Shown one piece after another: positions 1 through 9,035 of a DNA stretch of 9,454 bases. Under the pieces are notes generated by a model that was given only the letters and a program-made list of their open reading frames with translations, was not told where the DNA came from and ran no database searches. Every line of letters begins with the position of its first letter. Position 1 is the first letter of the stretch. The position numbers and the translations under genes were made by a program. The stretch is from Methylophilaceae bacterium. GTDB lineage: Bacteria; Pseudomonadota; Gammaproteobacteria; Burkholderiales; Methylophilaceae. The stretch is taken from assembly GCA_017880825.1 (NCBI GenBank), contig JADGRN010000043.1, positions 1 to 9,454 on the forward strand, written 5' to 3'.

Positions 1-948
1 AATCTTGCAACTGCCCTGGAAAACCAGCATCTGTGCGAAACTGAACTGGCCAACGCGCGCAATACGATGGCTGGAACCGAGCAGCAATTGCAGGAAATGG
101 AACGTATCCGCATGCAGAACGAGCAACTGCTGCATCCACAACGCGACAAACTGGAGCAGGGCAGGCTACAGGAGCAGCAGGCACGCCTGCATTTCGAACA
201 TTGCCAGGCCGAACTGAAAGCGACTGGCCTGGATGAGGCGGTGCTGGCAGAAAACCTGGCTGCATCAGCCAAGGCGGCCGATATGGAACTTGAGGCCGTC
301 AATCTGGATACGCAGATCACCGAGCTCGGGCCGGTCAATCTGGCTGCCATCCAGGAACTTGCCAGCGAAAGTGAACGCAAATCCTATCTGGATAGCCAGG
401 CACAGGACCTGGAACAGGCCATCACCACGCTGGAAGAAGCGATCCACCGTATTGACCGCGAAACCCGCAGCCGTTTGCAACATACGTTTGATGAGACCAA
501 CCGCCATTTTGCCGAATTATTTGGCGTACTGTTTGGCGGCGGGCAAGCCAGGCTGGAACTGCTGGGCGAGGAAATCCTGGATACCGGGATGCAGGTGTTT
601 GCTCAGCCGCCGGGCAAAAAGAACAGCACCATCCATTTGCTTTCCGGCGGTGAAAAAGCACTGACTGCGCTTGCCCTGGTATTTGCCTTATTCCGCCTTA
701 ACCCGGCGCCATTCTGCCTGATGGATGAGGTCGATGCGCCGCTCGATGACAGCAATACCGAGCGTTTTTGTGCGATGGTTAAAAAAATGTCCGAGCGCAC
801 GCAGTTTTTGTTTGTCAGCCATAATAAAATAACCATGGAAATGGCTCAGCAGCTGATTGGTGTCACAATGCAGGAATCCGGCGTATCCCGCATCGTGGAA
901 GTAGATATTGAGGCCGCAATGCAAATGCAACTGGAGGCAACAGCATGA
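1..948 (+). CDS. smc: Chromosome segregation protein SMC, C-terminal part (5' end outside window)
   Basis: The frame is open from base 1, so this is the last 315 codons of a protein of probably about 1150-1200 residues; the ATG at 67 is internal. SMC forms a ring-shaped ATPase dimer that, with ScpA/ScpB, compacts and separates newly replicated chromosomes. The visible part begins in the returning coiled coil (Gln/Glu/Leu-rich, about bases 1-420) and includes the GPVNLAAI stretch (about 328-351) typical of SMC just before the head. The C-terminal ATPase head follows: signature motif LLSGGEKA (637-660), Walker B plus D-loop [13 protein letters not shown] (712-750), and the switch-region VSHNK with a [10 protein letters not shown] tail. 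The Walker A half lies in the missing N-terminus. It heads the smc-zipA-ligA cluster known from Pseudomonas and other proteobacteria. MukB is excluded because its head sequences differ from this classical SMC head. Confidence 0.97.
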   Translation, partial: NLATALENQHLCETELANARNTMAGTEQQLQEMERIRMQNEQLLHPQRDKLEQGRLQEQQARLHFEHCQAELKATGLDEAVLAENLAASAKAADMELEAVNLDTQITELGPVNLAAIQELASESERKSYLDSQAQDLEQAITTLEEAIHRIDRETRSRLQHTFDETNRHFAELFGVLFGGGQARLELLGEEILDTGMQVFAQPPGKKNSTIHLLSGGEKALTALALVFALFRLNPAPFCLMDEVDAPLDDSNTERFCAMVKKMSERTQFLFVSHNKITMEMAQQLIGVTMQESGVSRIVEVDIEAAMQMQLEATA

Positions 949-985
949 CCAGATTTATTCAAAAAAATTTTAGCGAGCCGACATT

Positions 986-2395
986 ATGAGTGATTTGCAA
1001 CTTGCCCTGTTGGCGCTGGGAGCGCTGATTATTGTGCTTGTCATCGGGTTTAACTGGTGGCAGGAGCGGAGCCTTCGTAATGAAGCTTCTCAGCGCTTCA
1101 ACACCCCAGCACAGGATGCACTACTGGACGATGTTCGAGCGTCTGCTCCCAAGTCTGACGAATTCGATGGCGATTTTGTCAGGAGTTCTCTAGCTGATAA
1201 AGAATTGCTCGATGAAACACCGTTCTATATAGATGAATCCGAAATAGGCCAGCCCAGGTTTGAGAACAATCCTTCAGCAAGCGCTGCAGGGGACACGAAA
1301 ACTTATTATGAGCCCCCGACCCAAGACGTGATTTCCGCCGTGGAAGAATTTGAACATGACATGGCGCAACCGATCCCGGAAATACAGCAAGAACAGGTGG
1401 TTGAGGTAGCTGCAGTAAGCACAGCCGAACAAGCCAATGAATCAGACTGGATGCAGGAAACAGGGTTCGAGAACGCACAGATTCAGTCAGCATCATCAGC
1501 CGCTATGCCAAACATTGTTGATGAAACTGCGGCAGGTTACGCCCAGAGTGAAGCACAATCTGCTGCCAGCCTGCCAGCTACAGCGCACCAACAAATTGAC
1601 CTGACTGCCTTACTGTTCTTGCCCAAGAGCTGTGCTGGCGCCATGTTGCATCAATCCTTACAGGCTATTGCAGACCTGGACAAGCCCATCTATGTTCACG
1701 GCTTGGCCAAGGATGGCGTGTGGTATCCCCTAAGTACAGAGCATGAGGCAACTGAATTCATCAGAATTGCTTGCAGCTTGCAACTGGCTGACCGTTCTGG
1801 GGCTATCTCCAGGCAAACATTACAGAGTTTTCAGCAGTCGATTGATAATATCGGACTGCAGTTAGGCGCACAGATCGAATGGCATGGCCCGGCGGATCCG
1901 TTGCGCTACGCAGCCGAGTTGGACCAGTTCTGTATTGATGTTGATGTTATGGTCGGATTTCATCTGGTTCAAGGCGCCAGCGGGCCATTTGCCGGCACCA
2001 AGTTTCGAGGCTTGGCAGAGGCTGCGGGACTGGTATTGGGCAGCGATGGCAGCTTCCAGTGCATAGCGGAGAATCAGCCTGTGCTGTATTCGCTGGTCAA
2101 CCAGGACAAAACACCGTTTAGCGCTGAAATGCTGCGTAGCGCGTTGATTCGCGGCATCAGTTTTCAGCTGGATATTCCACGTGTTAAAAACAGTCTGGAA
2201 GTTTTTAACCGGATGGTTCTGCTGGCGCGTCAGATGGAAAGCAGCCTGAGCGCGAATCTGGTCGATGACAAGCAGCGGCCTCTGGGCGATACGCAAATCG
2301 AAATAATCCGGCAGCACCTGAAGAAGATCCACGCCAAACTGGTGGCACGCGGCATCGTGCCAGGCAGTGCCAGCGCGCTCAGACTCTTTTCTTAA
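986..2395 (+). CDS. zipA: Cell division protein ZipA (FtsZ membrane anchor)
   Basis: 469 residues. ZipA ties FtsZ filaments to the inner face of the cytoplasmic membrane at the division site. The N-terminus (residues about 4-24, LALLALGALIIVLVIGF core) is one transmembrane segment with almost nothing outside, the usual ZipA topology. Residues about 30-200 are a low-complexity, acidic, Gln/Ser/Ala-rich linker. The C-terminal part holds the FtsZ-binding fold at about residues 317-460 (begins IDVDVMVGFHLV, ends near the DDKQRPLG segment). Residues about 204-303 appear to be a second, diverged copy of the same fold. The protein is much longer than E. coli ZipA (328 residues), partly because of this extra region. 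The start at 986 is 37 bases after smc and has only a weak GCGAG-like ribosome site. The 3-base gap to ligA and the conserved neighbours support the call. Confidence 0.9.
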   Translation: MSDLQLALLALGALIIVLVIGFNWWQERSLRNEASQRFNTPAQDALLDDVRASAPKSDEFDGDFVRSSLADKELLDETPFYIDESEIGQPRFENNPSASAAGDTKTYYEPPTQDVISAVEEFEHDMAQPIPEIQQEQVVEVAAVSTAEQANESDWMQETGFENAQIQSASSAAMPNIVDETAAGYAQSEAQSAASLPATAHQQIDLTALLFLPKSCAGAMLHQSLQAIADLDKPIYVHGLAKDGVWYPLSTEHEATEFIRIACSLQLADRSGAISRQTLQSFQQSIDNIGLQLGAQIEWHGPADPLRYAAELDQFCIDVDVMVGFHLVQGASGPFAGTKFRGLAEAAGLVLGSDGSFQCIAENQPVLYSLVNQDKTPFSAEMLRSALIRGISFQLDIPRVKNSLEVFNRMVLLARQMESSLSANLVDDKQRPLGDTQIEIIRQHLKKIHAKLVARGIVPGSASALRLFS

Positions 2396-5211
<2,816 letters not shown>

Positions 5212-5215
5212 CTAG

Positions 5216-6133
5216 ATGAAGTTGCAACATACATTAGCAATCACATTAATGATCCTGTATGCCCCATTAGCGCAGGCCGCAGACGACGATATTCAATCCA
5301 GCATCGATAGCTGCAACAAGGCCATTGCCGCGGGGGATGACTCTCAGGCACTGGCTTACGCCGAACGCGTGTTGAAACAGGATAAATCCAATCGCAGCGC
5401 TTTGCTGTGCAAGGGCCGCGCACATGGTGGAGCCGGACAATACAAGGAGGCGCTGGCGGCCTTGGAGGCTGCAGAAAAGCTCTCGTCTACGCCTCTTGAA
5501 CACATGGTGGCGCTGACCTTAACCGGCAGCGTTTACAGAAGTGCCAAACAATTTCCTGAAGCGCTGGATAGTTACCGCAAAAGTCTGGCTCTTGCACGGG
5601 CTGAAAAGGATAAGCGTTTCGAGCGTATTAACCTGAATCAGATCGGCGACACGCTGATAGACAAGAATGAGTCAGATCCTGCACTGGAAAGCTATCTGGC
5701 GGGTGGCAAACTGGCCAATAATGATAATGAGCGTGGTGATAGCTATGCGCGTATTGCTTCTACCTACAATAGGCTGGCACAGCACGATAAAGCCATCGAA
5801 TTTCAGATCAAAGCGGTGCTGGCGGAAGAGAGCGCCGGTGACTTTGATCATTACGCCAATGCCAGCCTGGAACTGGGGCGCATTTATACCGCCGCCAAGG
5901 AATACCCCAATGCAGAAAAGACGCTGGATAAAATCATAGCCGCCAGCAAGAAAGAGGGCAGTGCCTATTGGGAAGCCAAGGGTGATTACTATCTGGCACT
6001 GGCGAAGGCAGCTAATGGCCAGCCCCAGCCAGCGCGGGCTTTGCTCAATGATGCGCAACACATCTGTGAGGAAATAGGCGCGCAAGAGCTGGGAGACCAG
6101 ATTGCGCAGGCCCTGCAGAATCTTCCGCATTGA
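5216..6133 (+). CDS. Exported tetratricopeptide-repeat (TPR) protein of unknown function
   Basis: 305 residues. The first 21 residues look like a Sec signal peptide (basic start, hydrophobic core, cleavage after AQA at A21), so the mature protein should be periplasmic; there is no lipobox cysteine. From about residue 26 onward it is a series of helix pairs with TPR-type spacing, roughly six repeats, e.g. the A-YAERVLKQDKSN, QYKEALAALEAAEKL, QFPEALDSYRKSLALA, QHDKAIEFQIKAVLAEE and EYPNAEKTLDKIIAASK segments. TPR arrays are protein-binding scaffolds, so an adaptor role is the general expectation, but no partner is identifiable. Three cysteines are present (C33, C64 and one near 285). It follows cysQ by 4 bases and has a good ribosome site, so it is probably the last gene of the smc-zipA-ligA-cysQ run. 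I do not recognise it as a named gene. Confidence 0.85.
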   Translation: MKLQHTLAITLMILYAPLAQAADDDIQSSIDSCNKAIAAGDDSQALAYAERVLKQDKSNRSALLCKGRAHGGAGQYKEALAALEAAEKLSSTPLEHMVALTLTGSVYRSAKQFPEALDSYRKSLALARAEKDKRFERINLNQIGDTLIDKNESDPALESYLAGGKLANNDNERGDSYARIASTYNRLAQHDKAIEFQIKAVLAEESAGDFDHYANASLELGRIYTAAKEYPNAEKTLDKIIAASKKEGSAYWEAKGDYYLALAKAANGQPQPARALLNDAQHICEEIGAQELGDQIAQALQNLPH

Positions 6134-6149
6134 TCCTGGTCTGAGTTAA

Positions 6150-6173
6150 TGCGCAGACTTCGCAGCGTTTTTT
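6150..6173 (+). terminator. Possible weak intrinsic terminator after the TPR gene
   Basis: A short hairpin (TGCG 6150-6153 pairing with CGCA 6161-6164, 7-base loop) is followed after 3 bases by six T residues (6168-6173). The stem has only 4 pairs, so termination would be inefficient. Its place, between the division/ligase run and msrP, is where a terminator would be expected. Confidence 0.25.
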
Positions 6174-6197
6174 GAATGCGTGTAAGGTTTGGACGTT

Positions 6198-6216
6198 TCA
6201 TGCGACCAATGCATGA
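6198..6216. promoter_or_regulatory. Perfect inverted repeat upstream of msrP (candidate operator)
   Basis: TCATGC (6198-6203) and GCATGA (6211-6216) are exact reverse complements separated by 7 bases, ending 27 bases before the msrP ATG at 6244. This position suits a binding site for a dimeric regulator. In E. coli msrPQ is controlled by a two-component system that senses oxidants, but I cannot tie this repeat to any known regulator, and no clear -35/-10 pair is visible around it. Confidence 0.35.
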
Positions 6217-6230
6217 CAGCAAACCCTATT

Positions 6231-6234
6231 GGAG
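6231..6234 (+). promoter_or_regulatory. Ribosome binding site deciding the msrP start
   Basis: GGAG sits 9 bases before the ATG at 6244. The in-frame TTG at 6229 overlaps this site and has no ribosome site of its own, so 6244 is the preferred start. Confidence 0.65.
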
Positions 6235-6243
6235 TATATCGCT

Positions 6244-7224
6244 ATGCTGATACGCAATAAACCACTCATCGCTTCCTCTGAAATTACCCCCCAGGAAGTT
6301 TACGAAAACCGTCGTGAATTCCTGAAAAACGCGGGGGTAGGGCTGATTGCCGGCGCTGCTGCGGTAAATGGCTTGTGGCCGGGCGAAGTCCGTGCAGCTA
6401 CAGCGGTTGCCTCGCAACGCAAAAAAATCAGCCCCTACGTTAAAACTGCCTATGGCGCCGGTGAGAAGCTGACGGTGTATGAAGATGTCACTAGCTACAA
6501 CAATTATTATGAATTCGGCACCGGCAAGGGCGACCCTGCCGTAGAATCAACCCTGTTTAATCCGCGCCCATGGACACTGAGTGTGGAAGGCGCAGTGAAG
6601 AAGCCCAAAACCATCTCGATTGAAGAAATTTTCAAGCTGGCGCCACTGGAGGAACGCATTTATCGTATGCGTTGCGTCGAAGGCTGGTCCATGGTGATTC
6701 CCTGGGTTGGGCTGCCACTGGCGCAACTTGTCAAATGGGCAGACCCGACTGGTAATGCCAAATATGTCGAATTCGTTACTAAGGCTGATCCACAAACCAT
6801 GCCGGGCGTTCGGGTGCCGGTTCTGGACTGGCCTTATGTCGAGGGTTTACGCCTGGACGAAGCCATGAATCCGCTGGCAATCATCGCGGTAGGGCTATAC
6901 GGCGAAAACCTGACCAACCAGAATGGCGCGCCTATGCGTTTGGTGGTGCCCTGGAAATATGGCTTTAAAGGCGCCAAGGCCATCGTCAAGATGCGCTTTA
7001 CTGAAACCATGCCTAATTCAGCATGGATGCGTGCAGCGCCGGAAGAATATGGCTTTTACGCCAACGTTAACCCGACCGTAGACCACCCACGCTGGTCGCA
7101 GGCCACGGAACGCCGCATAGGCGGAGGCCTGTTCTCGCCACGCGTCAAAACACAGATGTTTAACGGCTACGCAGAGCAGGTCGGCCAAATGTACGCAGGT
7201 ATGGATCTGCGCAAGTTTTTCTAG
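6244..7224 (+). CDS. msrP: Protein-methionine-sulfoxide reductase catalytic subunit MsrP (molybdopterin)
   Basis: 326 residues from the ATG at 6244. MsrP (formerly YedY) is a periplasmic molybdoenzyme that reduces methionine sulfoxide in oxidised envelope proteins, receiving electrons from the membrane protein MsrQ. A twin-arginine export signal is clear: R23-R24-EFLK followed by a hydrophobic stretch and a VRAA-type cleavage region near residue 50; folded cofactor-loaded enzymes use this route. The sulfite-oxidase-like fold is shown by YNNYYEFG, the [17 protein letters not shown] block whose C144 is the expected molybdenum ligand (C146 in the E. coli precursor), YPVEG-like [22 protein letters not shown] and [21 protein letters not shown] near the end. 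The segment after QMPG is a few residues shorter than in E. coli. The gene is followed after 2 bases by msrQ. Function is well supported by this pairing. Confidence 0.96.
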   Translation: MLIRNKPLIASSEITPQEVYENRREFLKNAGVGLIAGAAAVNGLWPGEVRAATAVASQRKKISPYVKTAYGAGEKLTVYEDVTSYNNYYEFGTGKGDPAVESTLFNPRPWTLSVEGAVKKPKTISIEEIFKLAPLEERIYRMRCVEGWSMVIPWVGLPLAQLVKWADPTGNAKYVEFVTKADPQTMPGVRVPVLDWPYVEGLRLDEAMNPLAIIAVGLYGENLTNQNGAPMRLVVPWKYGFKGAKAIVKMRFTETMPNSAWMRAAPEEYGFYANVNPTVDHPRWSQATERRIGGGLFSPRVKTQMFNGYAEQVGQMYAGMDLRKFF

Positions 7225-7226
7225 CC

Positions 7227-7874
7227 ATGTTTAACAAACAGCAAATTGCCAGGATCAAAACTGTCTGTTTCTGCGCGGCGCTTATACCGCTGGCAAGGCT
7301 GGTATGGCTAGGTGTAACCGACGGTTTAGGGGCCAATCCGATAGAGTTTGTCATCCGTTCCAATGGCACTTGGGCGCTGACCATGCTGCTCATCACTTTA
7401 ACGATGACGCCAATACGCATTTTAACCGGCGCTACCTGGCAAATGCAGCTAAGAGGGATGATGGGCCTGTTCGCCTTTTTTTATGCCTGCTTGCATGTAA
7501 CGTGCTATGTCTGGCTTGACCAGTGGTTTGACTGGCAAGCCATCAGCCATGACATCGTCAAACACCCTTTCATAATTGCCGGTTTCAGTGCGTTTGTTTT
7601 ACTTATTCCGCTGGCGATTACCTCCAATAAAGCGTCCATGCGCAAATTGGGGCGAAACTGGCAGAAACTGCACAAACTGGTCTATCCCATTGCCATACTG
7701 GCCTGCCTGCATTATTGGTGGCTGGTGAAAAAGGATATTCGCCAACCGGCCATTTATGCAGTGGTGTTGCTGATTTTACTGGGTCTCCGCGTCTATGCTA
7801 AAAAGTTCCCCGCCACACCGCGAGCGAGGCCTCAGGCTGTGAGTCAACTTCAACAAAGGCAGGCGGAGGTGTAA
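7227..7874 (+). CDS. msrQ: Protein-methionine-sulfoxide reductase heme-binding subunit MsrQ
   Basis: 215 residues, close to the 211 of E. coli MsrQ (formerly YedZ). It is an inner-membrane b-type heme protein of the ferric reductase-like transmembrane family that passes electrons from the quinone pool or a flavin reductase to MsrP. About six hydrophobic segments are visible. The histidines H90 (in CLHVTCYVW), H149 (in WQKLHKLVYP) and H162 (in CLHYWWLVKKD) match the positions of the heme ligands H91, H151 and H164 of E. coli. The C-terminus ends in a short basic, Gln-rich tail, so the gene looks complete. There are only 2 bases between the msrP stop and this ATG and no good ribosome site, so translation is probably coupled to msrP. 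The reading frame continues open beyond the stop into a different, broken gene. Confidence 0.94.
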   Translation: MFNKQQIARIKTVCFCAALIPLARLVWLGVTDGLGANPIEFVIRSNGTWALTMLLITLTMTPIRILTGATWQMQLRGMMGLFAFFYACLHVTCYVWLDQWFDWQAISHDIVKHPFIIAGFSAFVLLIPLAITSNKASMRKLGRNWQKLHKLVYPIAILACLHYWWLVKKDIRQPAIYAVVLLILLGLRVYAKKFPATPRARPQAVSQLQQRQAEV

Positions 7875-8060
7875 GGGGCAGGGCATTCCAGCTTAGGGGA
7901 ACTGTTACGTGGCTATCGCATAGTGGATACAGAAGTCGATGGTTTTGGCAACTACAAGCTGCCGCTTATCCATCTGGTAATGTTCTTGCCGTTGGTGTTT
8001 GGTGGGGTGGGGAAACTCAGCCTTGATTACTGGATTCGCAAACACTGCTTCAAAAACTAA
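7875..8060 (+). pseudogene. Remnant of a DoxX-family membrane protein (C-terminal end only)
   Basis: Directly after the msrQ stop there are 61 sense codons in the same frame, ending at TAA 8058-8060. No ATG with a ribosome site precedes it; the only candidates are GTG at 7923 and an ATG at 7980 inside the helix. The translation has a hydrophilic stretch, then [16 protein letters not shown] as one membrane helix, then [12 protein letters not shown] last helix followed by a G-G/K-LSLD ending is characteristic of DoxX-type four-helix membrane proteins, which are normally about 130-170 residues. What remains would be roughly the last third. Its codon use resembles the neighbours, so it is probably a native gene that lost its 5' part by deletion next to msrQ. 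It could instead be translated as a short peptide from GTG 7923. The family call is from pattern memory only. Confidence 0.5.
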
Positions 8061-8177
8061 ATATAAGTTTGATGATAATTATTTCAAATATTTATTAAGC
8101 ACTTATTGTGTATTGTTAATGTAGTAATTTAGAATTACGTGCCGAAATTATTGCGAGGCTGGCGCATTTAAGCCTAG

Positions 8178-8194
8178 AATAAACCTAGTTTATT
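8178..8194. promoter_or_regulatory. Inverted repeat upstream of the MscS-like gene (candidate operator)
   Basis: AATAAAC (8178-8184) and GTTTATT (8188-8194) are exact reverse complements around a 3-base centre. CCTAG occurs twice, 11 bases apart (8173-8177 and 8184-8188), about one helical turn. The site ends 9 bases before a TTGACA hexamer, a position suited to an activator or repressor. AT-rich sequence produces such palindromes by chance fairly often. Confidence 0.3.
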
Positions 8195-8203
8195 ACTCAA
8201 ATT

Positions 8204-8232
8204 TTGACAGCTGGTGATTTAGTGCTGTTCAA
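8204..8232 (+). promoter_or_regulatory. Candidate promoter of the MscS-like gene
   Basis: TTGACA (8204-8209) is a perfect sigma70 -35 hexamer. At 17 bases the -10 position (8227-8232) reads GTTCAA, a poor match, so the promoter is uncertain or needs an activator. Its distance to the start codon at 8277/8280 is normal. Confidence 0.3.
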
Positions 8233-8267
8233 GTCCAAAACTTAAGGTTCTAATCTCGCAATTAGTT

Positions 8268-8273
8268 AAGGAG
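8268..8273 (+). promoter_or_regulatory. Strong ribosome binding site of the MscS-like gene
   Basis: AAGGAG lies 3 bases before the first ATG (8277) and 6 bases before a second, adjacent ATG (8280). The spacing favours the second ATG as the main start, shortening the protein by one residue. Confidence 0.65.
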
Positions 8274-8276
8274 AGC

Positions 8277-8957
8277 ATGATGCAATACCAGATTGATATT
8301 TTTCTTTCCTCGTTAGACCAATTCTGGACCCAAGTCGCTACCTTTTTCCCAAAGTTGCTCGCCGTACTGGTCATCCTGTTTTTTGGCTGGATTTGTGCCA
8401 AAGCCGCCTGTATAGGGCTTAAACGCGTACTTGAGCTTATTCATTTTGATAAATTCGCCGATAAATCGGGGCTGGAAGGATTCCTCAAACATGGCGATTT
8501 TGATCTCACGCTCAGTGGTGTAATCAGCCAGGTCGTTTACTGGCTGGTTATTCTCCTGTTTGTGATTACCGGCGCCAATACGCTTGGGCTTACTGAAGTT
8601 GCTGTCATGCTTAATCATCTGGCCAATTACTTGCCCAAGATCATTATTGCCATATTAGTGTTCATATTTGGCACATTGCTGGCGCGCTTTGTAAATCGTC
8701 TGGTGTTTGCCTGGCTACATGGCGTCAAATTTGAAGGGGCATTGGCCATCAGCACATCAGCAGAATATGGAATTCAGATTTTTGCCTTGTTTGTGGCATT
8801 GGAACAGCTCGATATTGGCACGCAGTTGTTGACAGCATTATTCATTATTTTCTTTGGCGCGATCTTTCTGGCGCTTGCCATTGCGTTTGGGCTCGGCGGC
8901 AGGGAATGGGCAGCCAAGACTATCAGTGACATGCAGTCCAGCATGAAGAGGCGGTAG
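8277..8957 (+). CDS. Small membrane protein with MscS-type conserved TM helices (channel-like, no beta domain)
   Basis: 226 residues (225 if ATG 8280 is used). Four hydrophobic regions are visible: about residues 20-42, 82-105, 118-142 and 165-205. The first and third share a pattern, FFPKLLAVLVILFFGW and YLPKIIIAILVFIFGTLLAR, followed by a basic amphipathic stretch; this repeated 'PK-hydrophobic-FG' helix is the conserved TM helix module found in small-conductance mechanosensitive channel relatives such as Pseudomonas CmpX. The end, AFGLGGREWAAKTI, resembles the pore-helix end of MscS (FGLGS-type). The MscS beta domain and cytoplasmic cage that normally follow are missing; the protein stops after about 15 more polar, basic residues. 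It probably sits in the inner membrane and may respond to membrane tension, but channel activity is inferred from family likeness only. It is a single gene with its own spacer on both sides. Confidence 0.75.
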   Translation: MMQYQIDIFLSSLDQFWTQVATFFPKLLAVLVILFFGWICAKAACIGLKRVLELIHFDKFADKSGLEGFLKHGDFDLTLSGVISQVVYWLVILLFVITGANTLGLTEVAVMLNHLANYLPKIIIAILVFIFGTLLARFVNRLVFAWLHGVKFEGALAISTSAEYGIQIFALFVALEQLDIGTQLLTALFIIFFGAIFLALAIAFGLGGREWAAKTISDMQSSMKRR

Positions 8958-8965
8958 CTATTTAA

Positions 8966-9016
8966 AGACTTCTTACTATTACTTCTATTTTACATAATAT
9001 ACATTATGCGAAGTCT
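8966..9016. repeat. Nested inverted repeats in the spacer before the last gene
   Basis: The outer pair AGACTTC (8966-8972) and GAAGTCT (9010-9016) is a perfect 7-base inverted repeat 37 bases apart. Inside it lies CATAAT (8993-8998) and ATTATG (9003-9008), a perfect 6-base inverted repeat with a 4-base centre. The inner repeat overlaps a possible promoter. Together they could be regulator sites or a cruciform-forming region; an attachment or insertion scar is possible but no direct repeat partner is in the window. Confidence 0.35.
8970..8998 (+). promoter_or_regulatory. Candidate promoter of the truncated last gene
   Basis: CATAAT (8993-8998) matches the sigma70 -10 consensus at five of six positions. 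TTCTTA (8970-8975) is a weak -35 at 17 bases. Initiation about 7 bases downstream would give a leader of roughly 30 bases before the ATG at 9036. The -10 coincides with one arm of an inverted repeat. Confidence 0.3.
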
Positions 9017-9025
9017 GAAAAAATT

Positions 9026-9030
9026 AAGGA
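9026..9030 (+). promoter_or_regulatory. Ribosome binding site of the truncated last gene
   Basis: AAGGA lies 5 bases before the ATG at 9036, which supports this as a genuine start even though the stop codon is outside the window. Confidence 0.6.
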
Positions 9031-9035
9031 CAAAT

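Larger units (their letters stand above)
8061..8276. other. AT-rich intergenic spacer
   Basis: No coding frame of note is seen on either strand. The composition changes sharply from the coding sequence before it to AT-rich DNA with several TTATT/AATAA tracts. It holds the inverted repeat and promoter-like hexamer listed separately and ends with a strong ribosome site. I see no tRNA-like or other structured RNA in it. Confidence 0.6.

Noticed and set aside
5..217. A 70-codon frame beginning at base 5
   Set aside because: It lies out of frame inside the SMC coiled coil, has no ribosome site and encodes a Trp/Cys/Asn-rich nonsense-like sequence.
67..948. ATG at 67 as the true start of the first gene
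   Set aside because: The frame is open without stop from base 1 and is coiled coil throughout; SMC must start far upstream of the window.
960..975. A-tract/T-tract between smc and zipA as a terminator
   Set aside because: The run of A residues followed by TTTT has no GC stem and lies inside a conserved operon; no hairpin supports termination.
1862..2332. Antisense frame of 156 codons within zipA
   Set aside because: It lies opposite the ZipA FtsZ-binding domain and lacks any start signal or recognisable pattern.
5672..6130. Antisense frame of 152 codons within the TPR gene
   Set aside because: The + strand frame has a ribosome site, signal peptide and TPR pattern; the reverse frame shows no domain or start signal.
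6229..6243. TTG at 6229 as the msrP start
   Set aside because: It overlaps the GGAG ribosome site that serves ATG 6244 at normal spacing and would only add five residues before the Tat signal.
7227..8060. MsrQ and the DoxX-like fragment as one gene with an internal stop
   Set aside because: MsrQ reaches its family length and has a normal C-terminal tail before the TAA; the shared frame has a one-in-three chance and the fragment looks like another family.
8061..8276. CRISPR, tRNA or structured RNA in the long spacer
   Set aside because: There are no spaced identical repeats, cloverleaf arms or GC-rich stems; only AT-rich tracts and one short palindrome.
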